The notes under the pieces were generated by a model, which was not told the origin of the DNA, searched no databases, and was given only the letters and a program-made list of their open reading frames with translations. From Aggregatibacter actinomycetemcomitans DSM 8324 (GTDB lineage: Bacteria; Pseudomonadota; Gammaproteobacteria; Enterobacterales; Pasteurellaceae), in the NCBI RefSeq assembly GCF_000372365.1, contig NZ_AQUU01000019.1, positions 1-33,027 on the forward strand: a stretch of 33,027 nt of DNA. Direction: 5' to 3'. Shown one piece after another: positions 22,013 through 29,118 of the stretch. Numbering within the stretch: position 1 is the first letter of the stretch; every line of letters begins with the position of its first letter. A program made the translations under genes and the position numbers.

Positions 22013-22384
22013 TTAACCAATATAATGATACTTAATTTTCAGCATAGAAAACGCACCTTGTAAAAAACTGATACCACGGTTGCGCAGGCGATACATTTTA
22101 GCCGGGGAAACTGCCAGTGCGCGCGTAATATCCTTTTCGCCGAGTTGCTGCACATACAGTGCCATCGTAACCTGATATGCCGCTAAATCCACCCGATGCA
22201 ATGCCATTATTGCGCCCTCAATTTTTAAACATTCATCATCGCTCAAATGTTTTAACCATGCCTTACGCGGAGCTGACGGTAAAACAGGTATGCTTGGCGT
22301 TACGCTTGGATATTCCGTGCCAATACGGTCTCTCCCCCAGCAATTGCCCCAGCGGACTAAAATTTTCTCTACACTATACTGCAT
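22013..22384 (-). CDS. Q-like late antiterminator
   Basis: A 123-residue basic protein: MQYSVEKILVRWGNCWGRDR, IGTEYPSVTPSIPVLPS, then a helical domain LSDDECLKIEGAIMALHRVD, YVQQLGEKDITRALAVSPAKMYRLR with a helix-turn-helix-like end. This is the pattern of lambdoid Q-type antitermination proteins (phage 82/21 kind). It is the last gene of the early-right operon, starting at the stop of ninG (TAATG), and precedes the putative PR'-tR' leader it would act on. Confidence 0.8.
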   Translation of the reverse strand: MQYSVEKILVRWGNCWGRDRIGTEYPSVTPSIPVLPSAPRKAWLKHLSDDECLKIEGAIMALHRVDLAAYQVTMALYVQQLGEKDITRALAVSPAKMYRLRNRGISFLQGAFSMLKIKYHYIG

Positions 22385-22953
22385 TAATTGGCTCCTTCTA
22401 ACGCTTTAATTTTTGCACGATATAACTTAATCATCTCTTTCAGCTCTGCTATTTCCCATTTTTTTGTTTGGTGTTGATTTTCTTCAAGCCACTCAACTTT
22501 TTCGGAGCCAATCTTATCTACCAGTCTTGGTCTATATCCGTGTATATTCCCACCGCCAACAAACAGATTGCATCTAATGCACCCGGAATGAATATTGTCT
22601 TCGTGGAATCGTAAAAATGAGCTTCTGCCTTGCGGGATGAAGTGGGAAGCCTGAAAGCTGGGTTTCCATGGCGCGCCGCAGGCAATGCAAGGTTTTCCTT
22701 TGTCTCTCAGGCGAATAAATTTGTTCACCTCCCTTTGCAATAATCTCAACCAGTGACCGCGATCAGAATCTTTTAACTTAGCCTTACGTTCCTTTAGTTT
22801 TTTCTTTTCAGCATTGCTATGCGCTTCCTGTGCGTTTTTTCGGGCTAATTCGATAGCGCATTTTGGCGAGCAAACTTTTTGTAGTGAGTTTGTGGGGATA
22901 AACTCCACCCCGCATGATTTACATTTTTTAGGCTTGAGCGATTTAACCCGCAT
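22384..22953 (-). CDS. ninG: NinG recombination protein (Rap-like)
   Basis: The ATG at 22953 follows GGAGG and gives 189 residues. An N-terminal zinc knuckle KKCKSCGVEFIP...KVCSPKCA (Cys pairs) is followed by a charged coiled coil (about 35-65). A second cluster is GKPCIACGAPWKPSFQASHF, then NIHSGCIRCNLFVGGGNIHGY, the NinG H-N-H-like zinc site. Lambda NinG/Rap is a structure-specific nuclease that resolves recombination intermediates. It lies in the nin-like block between a small membrane protein and Q. Confidence 0.88.
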   Translation of the reverse strand: MRVKSLKPKKCKSCGVEFIPTNSLQKVCSPKCAIELARKNAQEAHSNAEKKKLKERKAKLKDSDRGHWLRLLQREVNKFIRLRDKGKPCIACGAPWKPSFQASHFIPQGRSSFLRFHEDNIHSGCIRCNLFVGGGNIHGYRPRLVDKIGSEKVEWLEENQHQTKKWEIAELKEMIKLYRAKIKALEGAN

Positions 22954-23156
22954 TACGCACCTCCAACAAGTGCGGTCAATCCAAGCCCAATTCCGACCGC
23001 TACCCACATAAAACCGCCCAAAACACAAGCGACAAGGCAATAAACAAAAATCTTATTGGCGTATTTATCAGCGGCGAAAAATAGCGACCAAATCAGTAAA
23101 AATACAGGCATTAGTGATAATACAGCCAATAACGTAAAATAATTAATCTGGTTCAT
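22953..23156 (-). CDS. Small two-helix membrane protein, unknown
   Basis: Using the ATG at 23156 (GGGGTG upstream), the product is 67 residues with two hydrophobic segments ([23 protein letters not shown] and [28 protein letters not shown]). No family is recognised. It overlaps the EF-Tu-like gene upstream and abuts ninG, so it belongs to the nin-like block. A USS copy is embedded near its 3' end (22968-22976). Confidence 0.6.
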   Translation of the reverse strand: MNQINYFTLLAVLSLMPVFLLIWSLFFAADKYANKIFVYCLVACVLGGFMWVAVGIGLGLTALVGGA

Positions 23157-23322
23157 TGCGCACCCCATTAATTAAATTCGCATTGCCGGATTGTCTCCAT
23201 TTACGCCAGTTTTCACGGTGTCTCAATAACGCTTTTGCTAATTCCGTTTTACCGTGGTCGACGTGTCCGATTATTCCGACATTCAAAACCGGCTTAGTGC
23301 GTTCAAATTTTTCTTTGCTCAT
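23143..23322 (-). CDS. EF-Tu N-terminus-like mini protein with P-loop
   Basis: A 59-residue protein whose first 30 residues, [20 protein letters not shown] then [13 protein letters not shown], follow the bacterial EF-Tu N terminus closely, including the GHVDHGKT P-loop. The rest ([20 protein letters not shown]...) is basic and not EF-Tu. No other GTPase motif (DxxG, NKxD) is present, so it cannot be a working elongation factor. The ATG at 23322 overlaps the previous stop (TGATG) and the gene is tightly packed in the nin-like block, so it seems maintained. Role unknown: decoy, nucleotide binder, or defence trigger/evader are guesses. Confidence 0.65.
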   Translation of the reverse strand: MSKEKFERTKPVLNVGIIGHVDHGKTELAKALLRHRENWRKWRQSGNANLINGVRNEPD

Positions 23323-23549
23323 CACTCCACCTTGTCTTTAGCGTATTTAATTGCGTAATATTTCTTGCCTATTTCAAGTAACTCACCATTTTTAGCTTTG
23401 TCACGGACAATATCCGCATGGATATTCACGCCAAAAATAAAACTGACAAAGCATAAAACCAAGGAAAATACACCAGTTGCACCATCAGTAACGTTTGCAA
23501 TACAAAAACAACTCACAACAATTAAAATAAAAATAGTTAAAAATTTCAT
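23322..23549 (-). CDS. Small membrane protein, unknown
   Basis: Starting at the ATG overlapping the ninB stop (ATGA, 23546-23549), the 75-residue product has hydrophobic segments [18 protein letters not shown] and [19 protein letters not shown] charged C terminus ([20 protein letters not shown]) probably faces the cytoplasm. Not recognised. It sits between ninB and the EF-Tu-like gene with overlapping starts and stops. Confidence 0.6.
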   Translation of the reverse strand: MKFLTIFILIVVSCFCIANVTDGATGVFSLVLCFVSFIFGVNIHADIVRDKAKNGELLEIGKKYYAIKYAKDKVE

Positions 23550-23971
23550 CTCCCGTAAAATCCCCATCTGTCGTTAAATTTAACCCCGTTCGCTACGCCC
23601 CATGCGGTAACGTACTCTATAAGACTTGCCATGTGCTTTACGCTCATTTGTGCGGTAGATTCGCGTAAATTAATCACCTCGCCCTCAAGCCCAATTGCCA
23701 TTTCTGCTTTGTCTCCCGTTGCGATTCGGTGGGCGGAACAAAAAATCATCTTCCAAGTATTTATATCCCGCTTCTCTCCGCCGAACTCGCATTGATTACT
23801 AATATCGCTTAACATCGCATGGAGCTTCGCGTTTTGCTCAAGGTTGCGCGTCATCGGTTGGATTTTGACTACCAACGGTTTTTTGTCGTCCGTTGGCAGT
23901 TCCTTGATTAAATCTAAGCAATTATTTTTAATGCGTTGATCGCGCAAGAAAAAAGGTTTGTATTGACTCAT
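23546..23971 (-). CDS. ninB: NinB recombination mediator
   Basis: The ATG at 23971 (AGGA upstream) gives 141 residues: MSQYKPFFLRDQRIKNNCLD, KPLVVKIQPMTRNLEQNAKL, then HAMLSDISNQCEFGG, WKMIFCSAHR, and a C-terminal YVTAWGVANGVKFND. The TR...QNAKLHAML segment is diagnostic of NinB. NinB helps RecBCD-independent recombination by binding single-stranded DNA. It lies downstream of the dam gene in a nin-like block. Confidence 0.88.
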   Translation of the reverse strand: MSQYKPFFLRDQRIKNNCLDLIKELPTDDKKPLVVKIQPMTRNLEQNAKLHAMLSDISNQCEFGGEKRDINTWKMIFCSAHRIATGDKAEMAIGLEGEVINLRESTAQMSVKHMASLIEYVTAWGVANGVKFNDRWGFYGR

Positions 23972-23981
23972 AGCATCATTC

Positions 23982-24053
23982 CTAAAGGTGACAATCCCAT
24001 AAATCCTCAAGAGGTGCGCCGCATTTAGGACATTTAAAATCATTGCTAATCAT
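23982..24053 (-). CDS. Tiny zinc-knuckle-like peptide (23 residues)
   Basis: A 23-codon frame, MISNDFKCPKCGAPLEDLWD then CHL, opens at an ATG overlapping the Dam stop (ATGA, 24050-24053) and ends at 23982, just before the ninB ribosome binding site. The CPKCG...C-H spacing is zinc-knuckle-like. Whether it is a real product or a chance frame cannot be settled from one sequence; tight coupling and lack of other use for these 70 bases favour a gene. Confidence 0.45.
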   Translation of the reverse strand: MISNDFKCPKCGAPLEDLWDCHL

Positions 24054-24544
24054 TGCCGCCACTCCAAATTTTTAAAGGTGTTGATATGAACATTGCGGAT
24101 AACTTGGCTCATGCCTTTGTGAGCCGGATTAAAGATTGCAAACATATTCCCACGGCAAACATCTGTGTACTTGCCCGTTGCAGGATTTAAAAATTTCACG
24201 CGGCCACCGATGATAAATCTAATTTCCGTTGCTTTTTCAGCCACCAAAGCAAACCATTTTGTGCTTATATCAACCGGCAACAACATAGCCACTAAGCAGT
24301 TGTGATTTTCAAACAGTTCGACGGAACGTTTGATAAAACTTAACGGATCACTAAATGGCGGGTTGATGAAAATACGCTCGTTTTGTATCGGGTAAGTTAA
24401 GTAATCCATTTCAGGCGTTACATATCGCTCAAGTTTTGCGTTGTGGGGCAGTGCGGCGCCATCAATCGTGAAGCCAAATTCAGCATGAATCGGGTTAAAT
24501 AGTGAAAATGATGTTGGATAGGTATCTTTGTCAAAGTCTGCCAT
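24050..24544 (-). CDS. Phage N6-adenine DNA methyltransferase (Dam family)
   Basis: A 164-residue protein of the short phage Dam type. The catalytic NPPF tetrad lies in NERIFINPPFSDPLSFIK (about 55-72). IHAEFGFTIDGAALPHNAKL is the family's N-terminal motif, with NCLVAMLLPVDISTKWFALV and EIRFIIGGRVKFLNP after the catalytic site. It probably methylates adenine in the phage's own DNA to avoid restriction or adjust gene control. It follows dnaB by two bases. Confidence 0.88.
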   Translation of the reverse strand: MADFDKDTYPTSFSLFNPIHAEFGFTIDGAALPHNAKLERYVTPEMDYLTYPIQNERIFINPPFSDPLSFIKRSVELFENHNCLVAMLLPVDISTKWFALVAEKATEIRFIIGGRVKFLNPATGKYTDVCRGNMFAIFNPAHKGMSQVIRNVHINTFKNLEWRQ

Positions 24545-24546
24545 GA

Positions 24547-26004
24547 TTAAAATCCCTTATTCCCTTTTGAAAATCTTGTTGTTTCTTGTTTTGTTTCTTT
24601 TTTGCCGATTTGCGATCGTCTTTCTGCGTCTAATTGATCGCATTCAAACATTGCACCAAATTTCTGATCGCAATAGGCTTTACCGGTTCCACCATGGCGA
24701 TTTAATCGCACGATAATTTCTGTCAAACTTGGGTCGGCGTTTTCGTTGTAAACGGATTCTTTATAAAGTCCCAACCAGTAATCACACTCTTGTTCAATTT
24801 GTCCTGTATCACGGCTGTCACTTGGCATTGGTCGTTTATCTGAGCGACTTTCAAGCCCACGATTCAGTTGAGTTAAAAGCAAAACCACACAATCCATTTC
24901 ACGCGCAAGATTTTTTAATTCTTTGGTAACTTGCCCGTAAGCTAAGTCGTTACGCTCGGCTTTTTCGGCTTTCATCAGCGTTAAGTAGTCAATACCAATA
25001 AATCCAATATCTCCTCGCTCACGTTTAATTCGGCGGCATTCGCTGCGTATGTGGGACATAGAGACATTCGGAGTGTCATCAACATACAACAAGTCATCAT
25101 TTACCAACTCTCCAACAGACTGCGTTACACGCGTCATTACAGTGTCTTTGTGTAAGTGGTATTTGAGATAAAACTCATCGTCATTTAACCCGGTGTCGTA
25201 AAGTGAATTTGCGTTGATGTTTGCGCGCTTAACCAACATACGCTCAAAAATCTGTTCCGCGGACATTTCTAGGCTAAACAGCAACACAGGCTTTTTCTCG
25301 TTCAAAATGCAGTTTTCCGCCATCAGGGAGTAAAATGCCGTTTTACCGCATTTAGGACGAGCACCTAACGCAACAAGGGACTGCTTAACCAACCCTTTCA
25401 ACCCGATCACTTCATCAAGCGCTTTAATGCCGGTTAAGATTCCACGCACGCTTTCTGGTTGTTCTAAGCGCAATTGGTATTTATCAAGCCAATCAGTTCC
25501 CACATCACGACCACTGCGCAAGCCCTTTGATTTTCCTGTTCGGCTGTAGTCTGAAATTTCGGACATCACACAGCTAATAGCTTCGATTCGGTCTGCCGCC
25601 TTGAGGTCGTTTTGCGCCAAGATTAGCGCTTCACAATCCTGTAATTTCGCAATCGTAAAACGCTTGATTGCGTCTTCTCTCACGATTTCGGCGTAAGCGC
25701 GGATATTCGCGGCGCTTGGAGTGTTATTGGCTAATTCCGCCAAGTAAGCGAACCCGCCGATTTGTTCCAATACGCCCTTGGTGCTTAAGCGGCTTTCAAC
25801 GGTCATCAGGTCGATGGGTTGATTGTTTTTAGCCAATGCTTGGATTTCGGCGAAAATGTGTTGATGCTCAAAACGATAAAAACTTTCAGGCTTAACAAAA
25901 TCCAATACCACCAATGCGTCTTTGCTCAAACTTCCGAACATCAGGGCGCCAAGTACGCATTGTTCCGCGCCAAGGTTGTATGGGACGATTTTTAAATTTT
26001 CCAT
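24547..26004 (-). CDS. Replicative DNA helicase (DnaB-like)
   Basis: A 485-residue helicase. Residues 1-150 are the DnaB N-terminal domain (GAEQCVLGALMFGSLSKDAL). RecA-fold motifs follow: Walker A ALGARPKCGKTAFYSLMAEN, VLLFSLEMSAEQIFERMLVK, Walker B IGFIGIDYLTLMK, and QLNRGLESRSDKRPMPSDSR. The C terminus has a Gln sensor-like IEQECDYWLGLYKE. It unwinds phage DNA and should be loaded by the O-like protein encoded just upstream. Start at the ATG 26004 (TGATG overlap with that gene, GGGAG upstream). Confidence 0.92.
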   Translation of the reverse strand: MENLKIVPYNLGAEQCVLGALMFGSLSKDALVVLDFVKPESFYRFEHQHIFAEIQALAKNNQPIDLMTVESRLSTKGVLEQIGGFAYLAELANNTPSAANIRAYAEIVREDAIKRFTIAKLQDCEALILAQNDLKAADRIEAISCVMSEISDYSRTGKSKGLRSGRDVGTDWLDKYQLRLEQPESVRGILTGIKALDEVIGLKGLVKQSLVALGARPKCGKTAFYSLMAENCILNEKKPVLLFSLEMSAEQIFERMLVKRANINANSLYDTGLNDDEFYLKYHLHKDTVMTRVTQSVGELVNDDLLYVDDTPNVSMSHIRSECRRIKRERGDIGFIGIDYLTLMKAEKAERNDLAYGQVTKELKNLAREMDCVVLLLTQLNRGLESRSDKRPMPSDSRDTGQIEQECDYWLGLYKESVYNENADPSLTEIIVRLNRHGGTGKAYCDQKFGAMFECDQLDAERRSQIGKKETKQETTRFSKGNKGF

Positions 26005-26804
26005 CACAGCGCTCCCTCGCGCACTCTCAAAACTTGTCTTGGCTTAATCGCAAAATCAAAATTTGCTCGCCAACCTCGATCGTTCTCGCCAAGGTGGTGA
26101 GGTTTTACCGCCGCAAAAAACGCCTCAAAATAATTTCTCACACACTCAATCGTTGGTTTGGATAGTTCCCCAAGAAATTTTTTAATATCGCGTTTACGGT
26201 CGTTATTGATTTTCTCCACGAACGGTAATTGCCCACCTGAATTTTCGTTAACTTGATTCCAAGCATCGGCGATCGCTTGATAATCAATTTTTTCAGCAAG
26301 GTGATTATTTTTTGATTTGCCGTTAGGCGAATCTTCCCCTTGGGGGGTAAGGGGGGTAAGGGGGGTAAGGGGGGTATTTGTATGTAATCTAGTGTTGTAA
26401 TCTAGTGTATTAACGAATGCGACTTTCGGTTCTTCCCGAATGTCACTTTCGGGCATTCGGGAATGTTCTTTTGTCTCATTCCCTAAAGTGGCTAATAAAG
26501 CATCTAAAGCATCGAGATCGATCTTGTAATAAAGTCTATGCTCTAAACGTTTGTGAGTTTCAATTAAAACGCCTTTTTCACGTAATAATTTACGTGCGGT
26601 TTCTTGCTCTTTGCGGGACAATCCTGTTTCAAATTCAAGATCTTCTTGAGTTTTATAAACACCAAGAACAGGATCGGCTTTGTCTTGCCAATAAAAGATT
26701 TGCTCAAATAAAATCTCTGCTACGACGCCACCAAATAAACGGGCAAGATTAGGGCGGTATGCAATAGATCTTCCTGTGTTTCTCAATAGTTCTGATGGCT
26801 TCAT
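26004..26804 (-). CDS. Replication initiator / helicase loader (O-like, winged helix)
   Basis: A 266-residue protein. Residues 10-110 form a replication-protein-type winged helix (ARLFGGVVAEILFEQIFYWQ, TQEDLEFETGLSRKEQETAR, KLLREKGVLIETHKRL). The linker contains a TPLTPLTPLTP repeat encoded by G6 tracts. Residues 175-266 resemble DnaT/O C-terminal helicase-contact domains, with RGWRANFDFAIKPRQVLRVR at the end. As in lambda O, repeats inside the gene may be the origin. It precedes dnaB and overlaps the small gene upstream (ATGA). Confidence 0.8.
   Translation of the reverse strand: MKPSELLRNTGRSIAYRPNLARLFGGVVAEILFEQIFYWQDKADPVLGVYKTQEDLEFETGLSRKEQETARKLLREKGVLIETHKRLEHRLYYKIDLDALDALLATLGNETKEHSRMPESDIREEPKVAFVNTLDYNTRLHTNTPLTPLTPLTPQGEDSPNGKSKNNHLAEKIDYQAIADAWNQVNENSGGQLPFVEKINNDRKRDIKKFLGELSKPTIECVRNYFEAFFAAVKPHHLGENDRGWRANFDFAIKPRQVLRVREGAL
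26342..26408. other. Candidate replication origin: four G6 tracts and tandem 13-bp repeats
   Basis: On the plus strand four runs of six G (26342-26347, 26351-26356, 26360-26365, 26369-26374) are separated each time by TAA, the textbook spacing for a G-quadruplex. Two perfect tandem copies of TGTAATCTAGTGT follow (26383-26395, 26396-26408), then CCCGAATG...CATTCGGG inverted repeats to about 26460. All lie inside the initiator gene, where lambdoid origins sit. Origin function is inferred. Confidence 0.5.
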
Positions 26805-26959
26805 AGTTCCAATTCCTCAATCGCTTTAGCTGTTACTCTGTCGCATTCTTCAACGGTGGCATTTGAATTTCTTAAATTACGCTTTACTTCTTCGTATTTT
26901 TCCCACCGCTCTAATTCGCTAAGCGTTTTTACATATTCGGGGTCAAATAAGTTACTCAT
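26801..26959 (-). CDS. Small acidic helical protein, unknown
   Basis: A 52-residue frame (MSNLFDPEYVKTLSELERWE...) fills the gap between the AntA/KilAC gene and the initiator gene. It overlaps both (TGATG at 26959, ATGA at 26801-26804). It is predicted entirely helical and charged, with no known domain. Coding is supported by the tight overlaps at both ends. Confidence 0.65.
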   Translation of the reverse strand: MSNLFDPEYVKTLSELERWEKYEEVKRNLRNSNATVEECDRVTAKAIEELEL

Positions 26960-27678
26960 CACGCCACCGCCTTGTTTAACATTGTTGATAATTTCGCAAG
27001 ACCCTTCGCCGTTACTAATACTTGCGGGTAAATTCTTTCCGTCCCGTCAGGTTGTGTGACAGGGTGCGCTTTATGCTCTAAATAACCGCGCTGTAATTTA
27101 TCTTGGTAAGCAATCCAAGCAGATCCAACGGTGCGCTTATAAATCCATCCGTGAGCAAATAAAAACTGGTTAAATGCTCTTGGTTGCATTTGTAAGTGTT
27201 TTGCCGCATTGGTGAGATTCATTGCGCCTTCTGTTGCGGTTGCTAAACGATCAAATGCCTCCGCTTTTGGGGTAAGCTCGATCACCCTTTCGGAGTACGT
27301 TGCAAGTGCGCCACGCAAGTAAACCGGGTCATTTAATAGCACCATAGGATCAGTAGATTTCGCCACTTTTTCCATCTCAATAAAATATTGTCTGGCTTGT
27401 TTTCCTTTTTCGTTGCGCTCAACCATTGATAATTCTTTTGCCATATCAATGGATATATGGATTTCTCTTGATGGTCGCCCCCCTACAGGGTTTTTCTCAT
27501 TTTTGAGTAAAACTACAAAGTCTTGATTTTCAACGAATTCATATTCTGAGATTCGTCTTTGAATCCAGTCTGAAAATCTCGTTGAGACTTCCAAGAATGA
27601 ATGCAATTCTCTCGCGTTTACCGTTTTAACTTCGGAATTGTTGATTTTGCTGTTGCTAATCTGAATTAGATTTGCCAT
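26959..27678 (-). CDS. AntA/AntB + KilA-C phage antirepressor-type protein
   Basis: The ATG at 27678 with GAGG upstream gives 239 residues. Residues 10-95 match the AntA/AntB domain (VNARELHSFLEVSTRFSDWI, EFVENQDFVVLL, GGRPSREIHISIDMAKELSM). Residues 125-235 match the KilA C-terminal ANT domain (MNLTNAAKHLQMQPRAFNQF, LFAHGWIYKR, PQVLVTAKGLAKLS). It is a second antirepressor-like gene in this prophage, here in the early-right operon between cII and the replication genes. Confidence 0.88.
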   Translation of the reverse strand: MANLIQISNSKINNSEVKTVNARELHSFLEVSTRFSDWIQRRISEYEFVENQDFVVLLKNEKNPVGGRPSREIHISIDMAKELSMVERNEKGKQARQYFIEMEKVAKSTDPMVLLNDPVYLRGALATYSERVIELTPKAEAFDRLATATEGAMNLTNAAKHLQMQPRAFNQFLFAHGWIYKRTVGSAWIAYQDKLQRGYLEHKAHPVTQPDGTERIYPQVLVTAKGLAKLSTMLNKAVA

Positions 27679-27708
27679 AATCACCTCGTTTAACACTTTA
27701 TTAATTAG

Positions 27709-27731
27709 CCACGGTTGCAGCCGTGGTTTTT
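27709..27731 (+). terminator. Plus-strand terminator at the 3' end of cII
   Basis: CCACGG and CCGTGG (27709-27714, 27721-27726) form a 6-bp stem followed on the plus strand by TTTTTATTT. On the minus strand no T-run follows. So it would stop plus-strand transcripts just before they enter cII from its 3' end, or act as a simple RNA hairpin in the early-right mRNA. Confidence 0.6.
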
Positions 27732-28056
27732 ATTTGCCCAAATATTTCTCGCGCAACCGGTCGTCAAAGCCTTTTGCCGCCAATAAAAGCAGTTCCAACT
27801 CTGATTTCTCAATTGCTACGTGAGAATTCACATCGAAAACATCAAACCCATTTGCCGCAATAAAATTAAACGCCTGATTAGCGTCTTCATTGCTGACAAA
27901 ACGGCTCAACGTGGACGGCGAACATTCCATCTCGTCCGCAATCTCGCATTGTTTCTGTTTCCAGTATTTGTTCATAACCCGATCCGAAAGTGGTTTTGCG
28001 GATCTGGTGAGTTTATTGCGTGCCATTGCGATCGCCTGTTGGTAGATTAATTCCAT
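27730..28056 (-). CDS. CII-like transcriptional activator
   Basis: A 108-residue protein with a CII-type helix-turn-helix (KQKQCEIADEMECSPSTLSR, about 33-52) and an acidic C-terminal helix (ALEKSELELLLLAAKGFDDR-like). It lies directly after cro with a 10-bp overlap, the lambdoid position. It would favour lysogeny by activating repressor and integrase promoters. The internal ATG at 28026 (MARNKL) is an alternative start closer to typical CII length. Confidence 0.8.
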   Translation of the reverse strand: MELIYQQAIAMARNKLTRSAKPLSDRVMNKYWKQKQCEIADEMECSPSTLSRFVSNEDANQAFNFIAANGFDVFDVNSHVAIEKSELELLLLAAKGFDDRLREKYLGK

Positions 28057-28235
28057 AAATCAGGGCGCAATTCGGATTTCTTGACTTTACCTTGCGTCAA
28101 TTCTTCAATCTTTGCGCAACGTTCCGCCGGAACTCTTTCACGCCACTTGGAAACTGCCCAAGGAGTAAGATTGAAATGACGAGCCATAGCCGAAATCCCA
28201 CCCACGATTTTGTAAGCTTTTTCGATTGGTAGCAT
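28047..28235 (-). CDS. Cro-like repressor (YdaS-type helix-turn-helix)
   Basis: A 62-residue protein, MLPIEKAYKIVGGISAMARH then FNLTPWAVSKWRERVPAERC, a helix-turn-helix of the YdaS/Cro type. It diverges from cI across a short operator region and has GAGGGG before the ATG. It should repress the maintenance promoter and open the lytic path. First gene of the early-right operon. Confidence 0.88.
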   Translation of the reverse strand: MLPIEKAYKIVGGISAMARHFNLTPWAVSKWRERVPAERCAKIEELTQGKVKKSELRPDLWN

Positions 28236-28250
28236 TTTAACCCCTCATAT

Positions 28251-28331
28251 CTATTTAAAGTAGCATAATTCTACTACTAAAAATAGAATTGAATCAACTA
28301 TTTTATTTATGTATCTTCTACCTACAGTAGA
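28251..28331. promoter_or_regulatory. Right operator region with divergent PR and PRM promoters
   Basis: Three related sites are seen: CTATTTAAAGTAG (28251-28263), ATTCTACT...AATAGAAT (28268-28289) and the near-palindrome TCTACCTACAGTAGA (28317-28331). PR on the minus strand reads TTGATT, 18 bases, TAGAAT. PRM on the plus strand reads TTGAAT (28289-28294), 17 bases, TATCTT. The same site type recurs at 30681-30695 and 30735-30749, so CI and Cro should bind both places. Confidence 0.7.
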
Positions 28332-28344
28332 AATGGGAGTTTAT

Positions 28345-29061
28345 ATGACGACACTTGCGAGCAGACTTGCCGAACTTATGACGCAACAAAACAAGAGTAT
28401 TCGTGATTTACAGGACGCTTTGGGCGTGACTTATGAAATGGCTAGGAGATATACGTTAGGAACTGCCACGCCGAGAGATGCGAAGATAGAGGCAATGGCG
28501 GTATATTTCGGCGTCAGTCCCGCTTACTTAAAGTATGGGGCGAGTGAAGAAACCGAAAAACAAGGGCAATCAACAGAAAGCATAAAATCAAATGTGAGAG
28601 AGGTAGGTGCCTTTGACTTATGGGATCGCAACACGCCACTAAATAGTGATGAATACGCCGTACCGTTTTATCAAGATATTCGCCTTGCCGCCGGGAACGG
28701 ATTTGCTGATGACATTGCCGACTATAACAATTTCAAACTGCGTTTCTCCAAAGCAACCCTTAGAAAACAAGGGGTGCAGTATGAAAATGCGGTCTGCGTC
28801 GTCGCTGATGGAAACTCAATGGAGCCTGTAATCCCTGATGGAACAACGGTGGGAATTGATTTGGGCAATAAGACAATCCGAGACGGCAAGATATACGCTA
28901 TCAATCACGGCGGCTTGTTGCGCATTAAACTACTCTACAATATGCCAAACGAACAAGTAAAAATCCGCAGCTATAACAGTGAAGAACACCCGGATGAGAT
29001 AGCAGACATGCAAGATATATCAGTCATTGGAAAAGTTTTTTGGTATTCAGTTTTACTATAG
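28345..29061 (+). CDS. CI-like prophage repressor (HTH + S24 peptidase)
   Basis: The ATG at 28345, preceded by GGGAG, gives 238 residues. Residues 5-65 are the helix-turn-helix (NKSIRDLQDALGVTYEMARR). The C-terminal LexA/CI-type domain starts near 115 (YAVPFYQDIRLAAGNGF), where AAG/N is the likely self-cleavage site. VVADGNSMEPVIPDG carries the catalytic Ser. The Lys is in DGKIYAINHGGLLRIK. It maintains lysogeny and is inactivated by RecA or by antirepressors, of which this phage has two plus a remnant. Twelve upstream codons to 28309 lack a ribosome binding site. Confidence 0.9.
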   Translation: MTTLASRLAELMTQQNKSIRDLQDALGVTYEMARRYTLGTATPRDAKIEAMAVYFGVSPAYLKYGASEETEKQGQSTESIKSNVREVGAFDLWDRNTPLNSDEYAVPFYQDIRLAAGNGFADDIADYNNFKLRFSKATLRKQGVQYENAVCVVADGNSMEPVIPDGTTVGIDLGNKTIRDGKIYAINHGGLLRIKLLYNMPNEQVKIRSYNSEEHPDEIADMQDISVIGKVFWYSVLL

Positions 29062-29118
29062 AAACTAACACTAGATATTGTTGATCTATAATAACTAACC
29101 AAGTCCTAAGGGAAAAAT

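Noticed and set aside
27709-27731. Lambda OOP-like antisense RNA at cII
   Set aside because: A plus-strand terminator is there, but it lies before, not within, cII and no plus-strand promoter is evident just upstream, so an OOP RNA is not supported.
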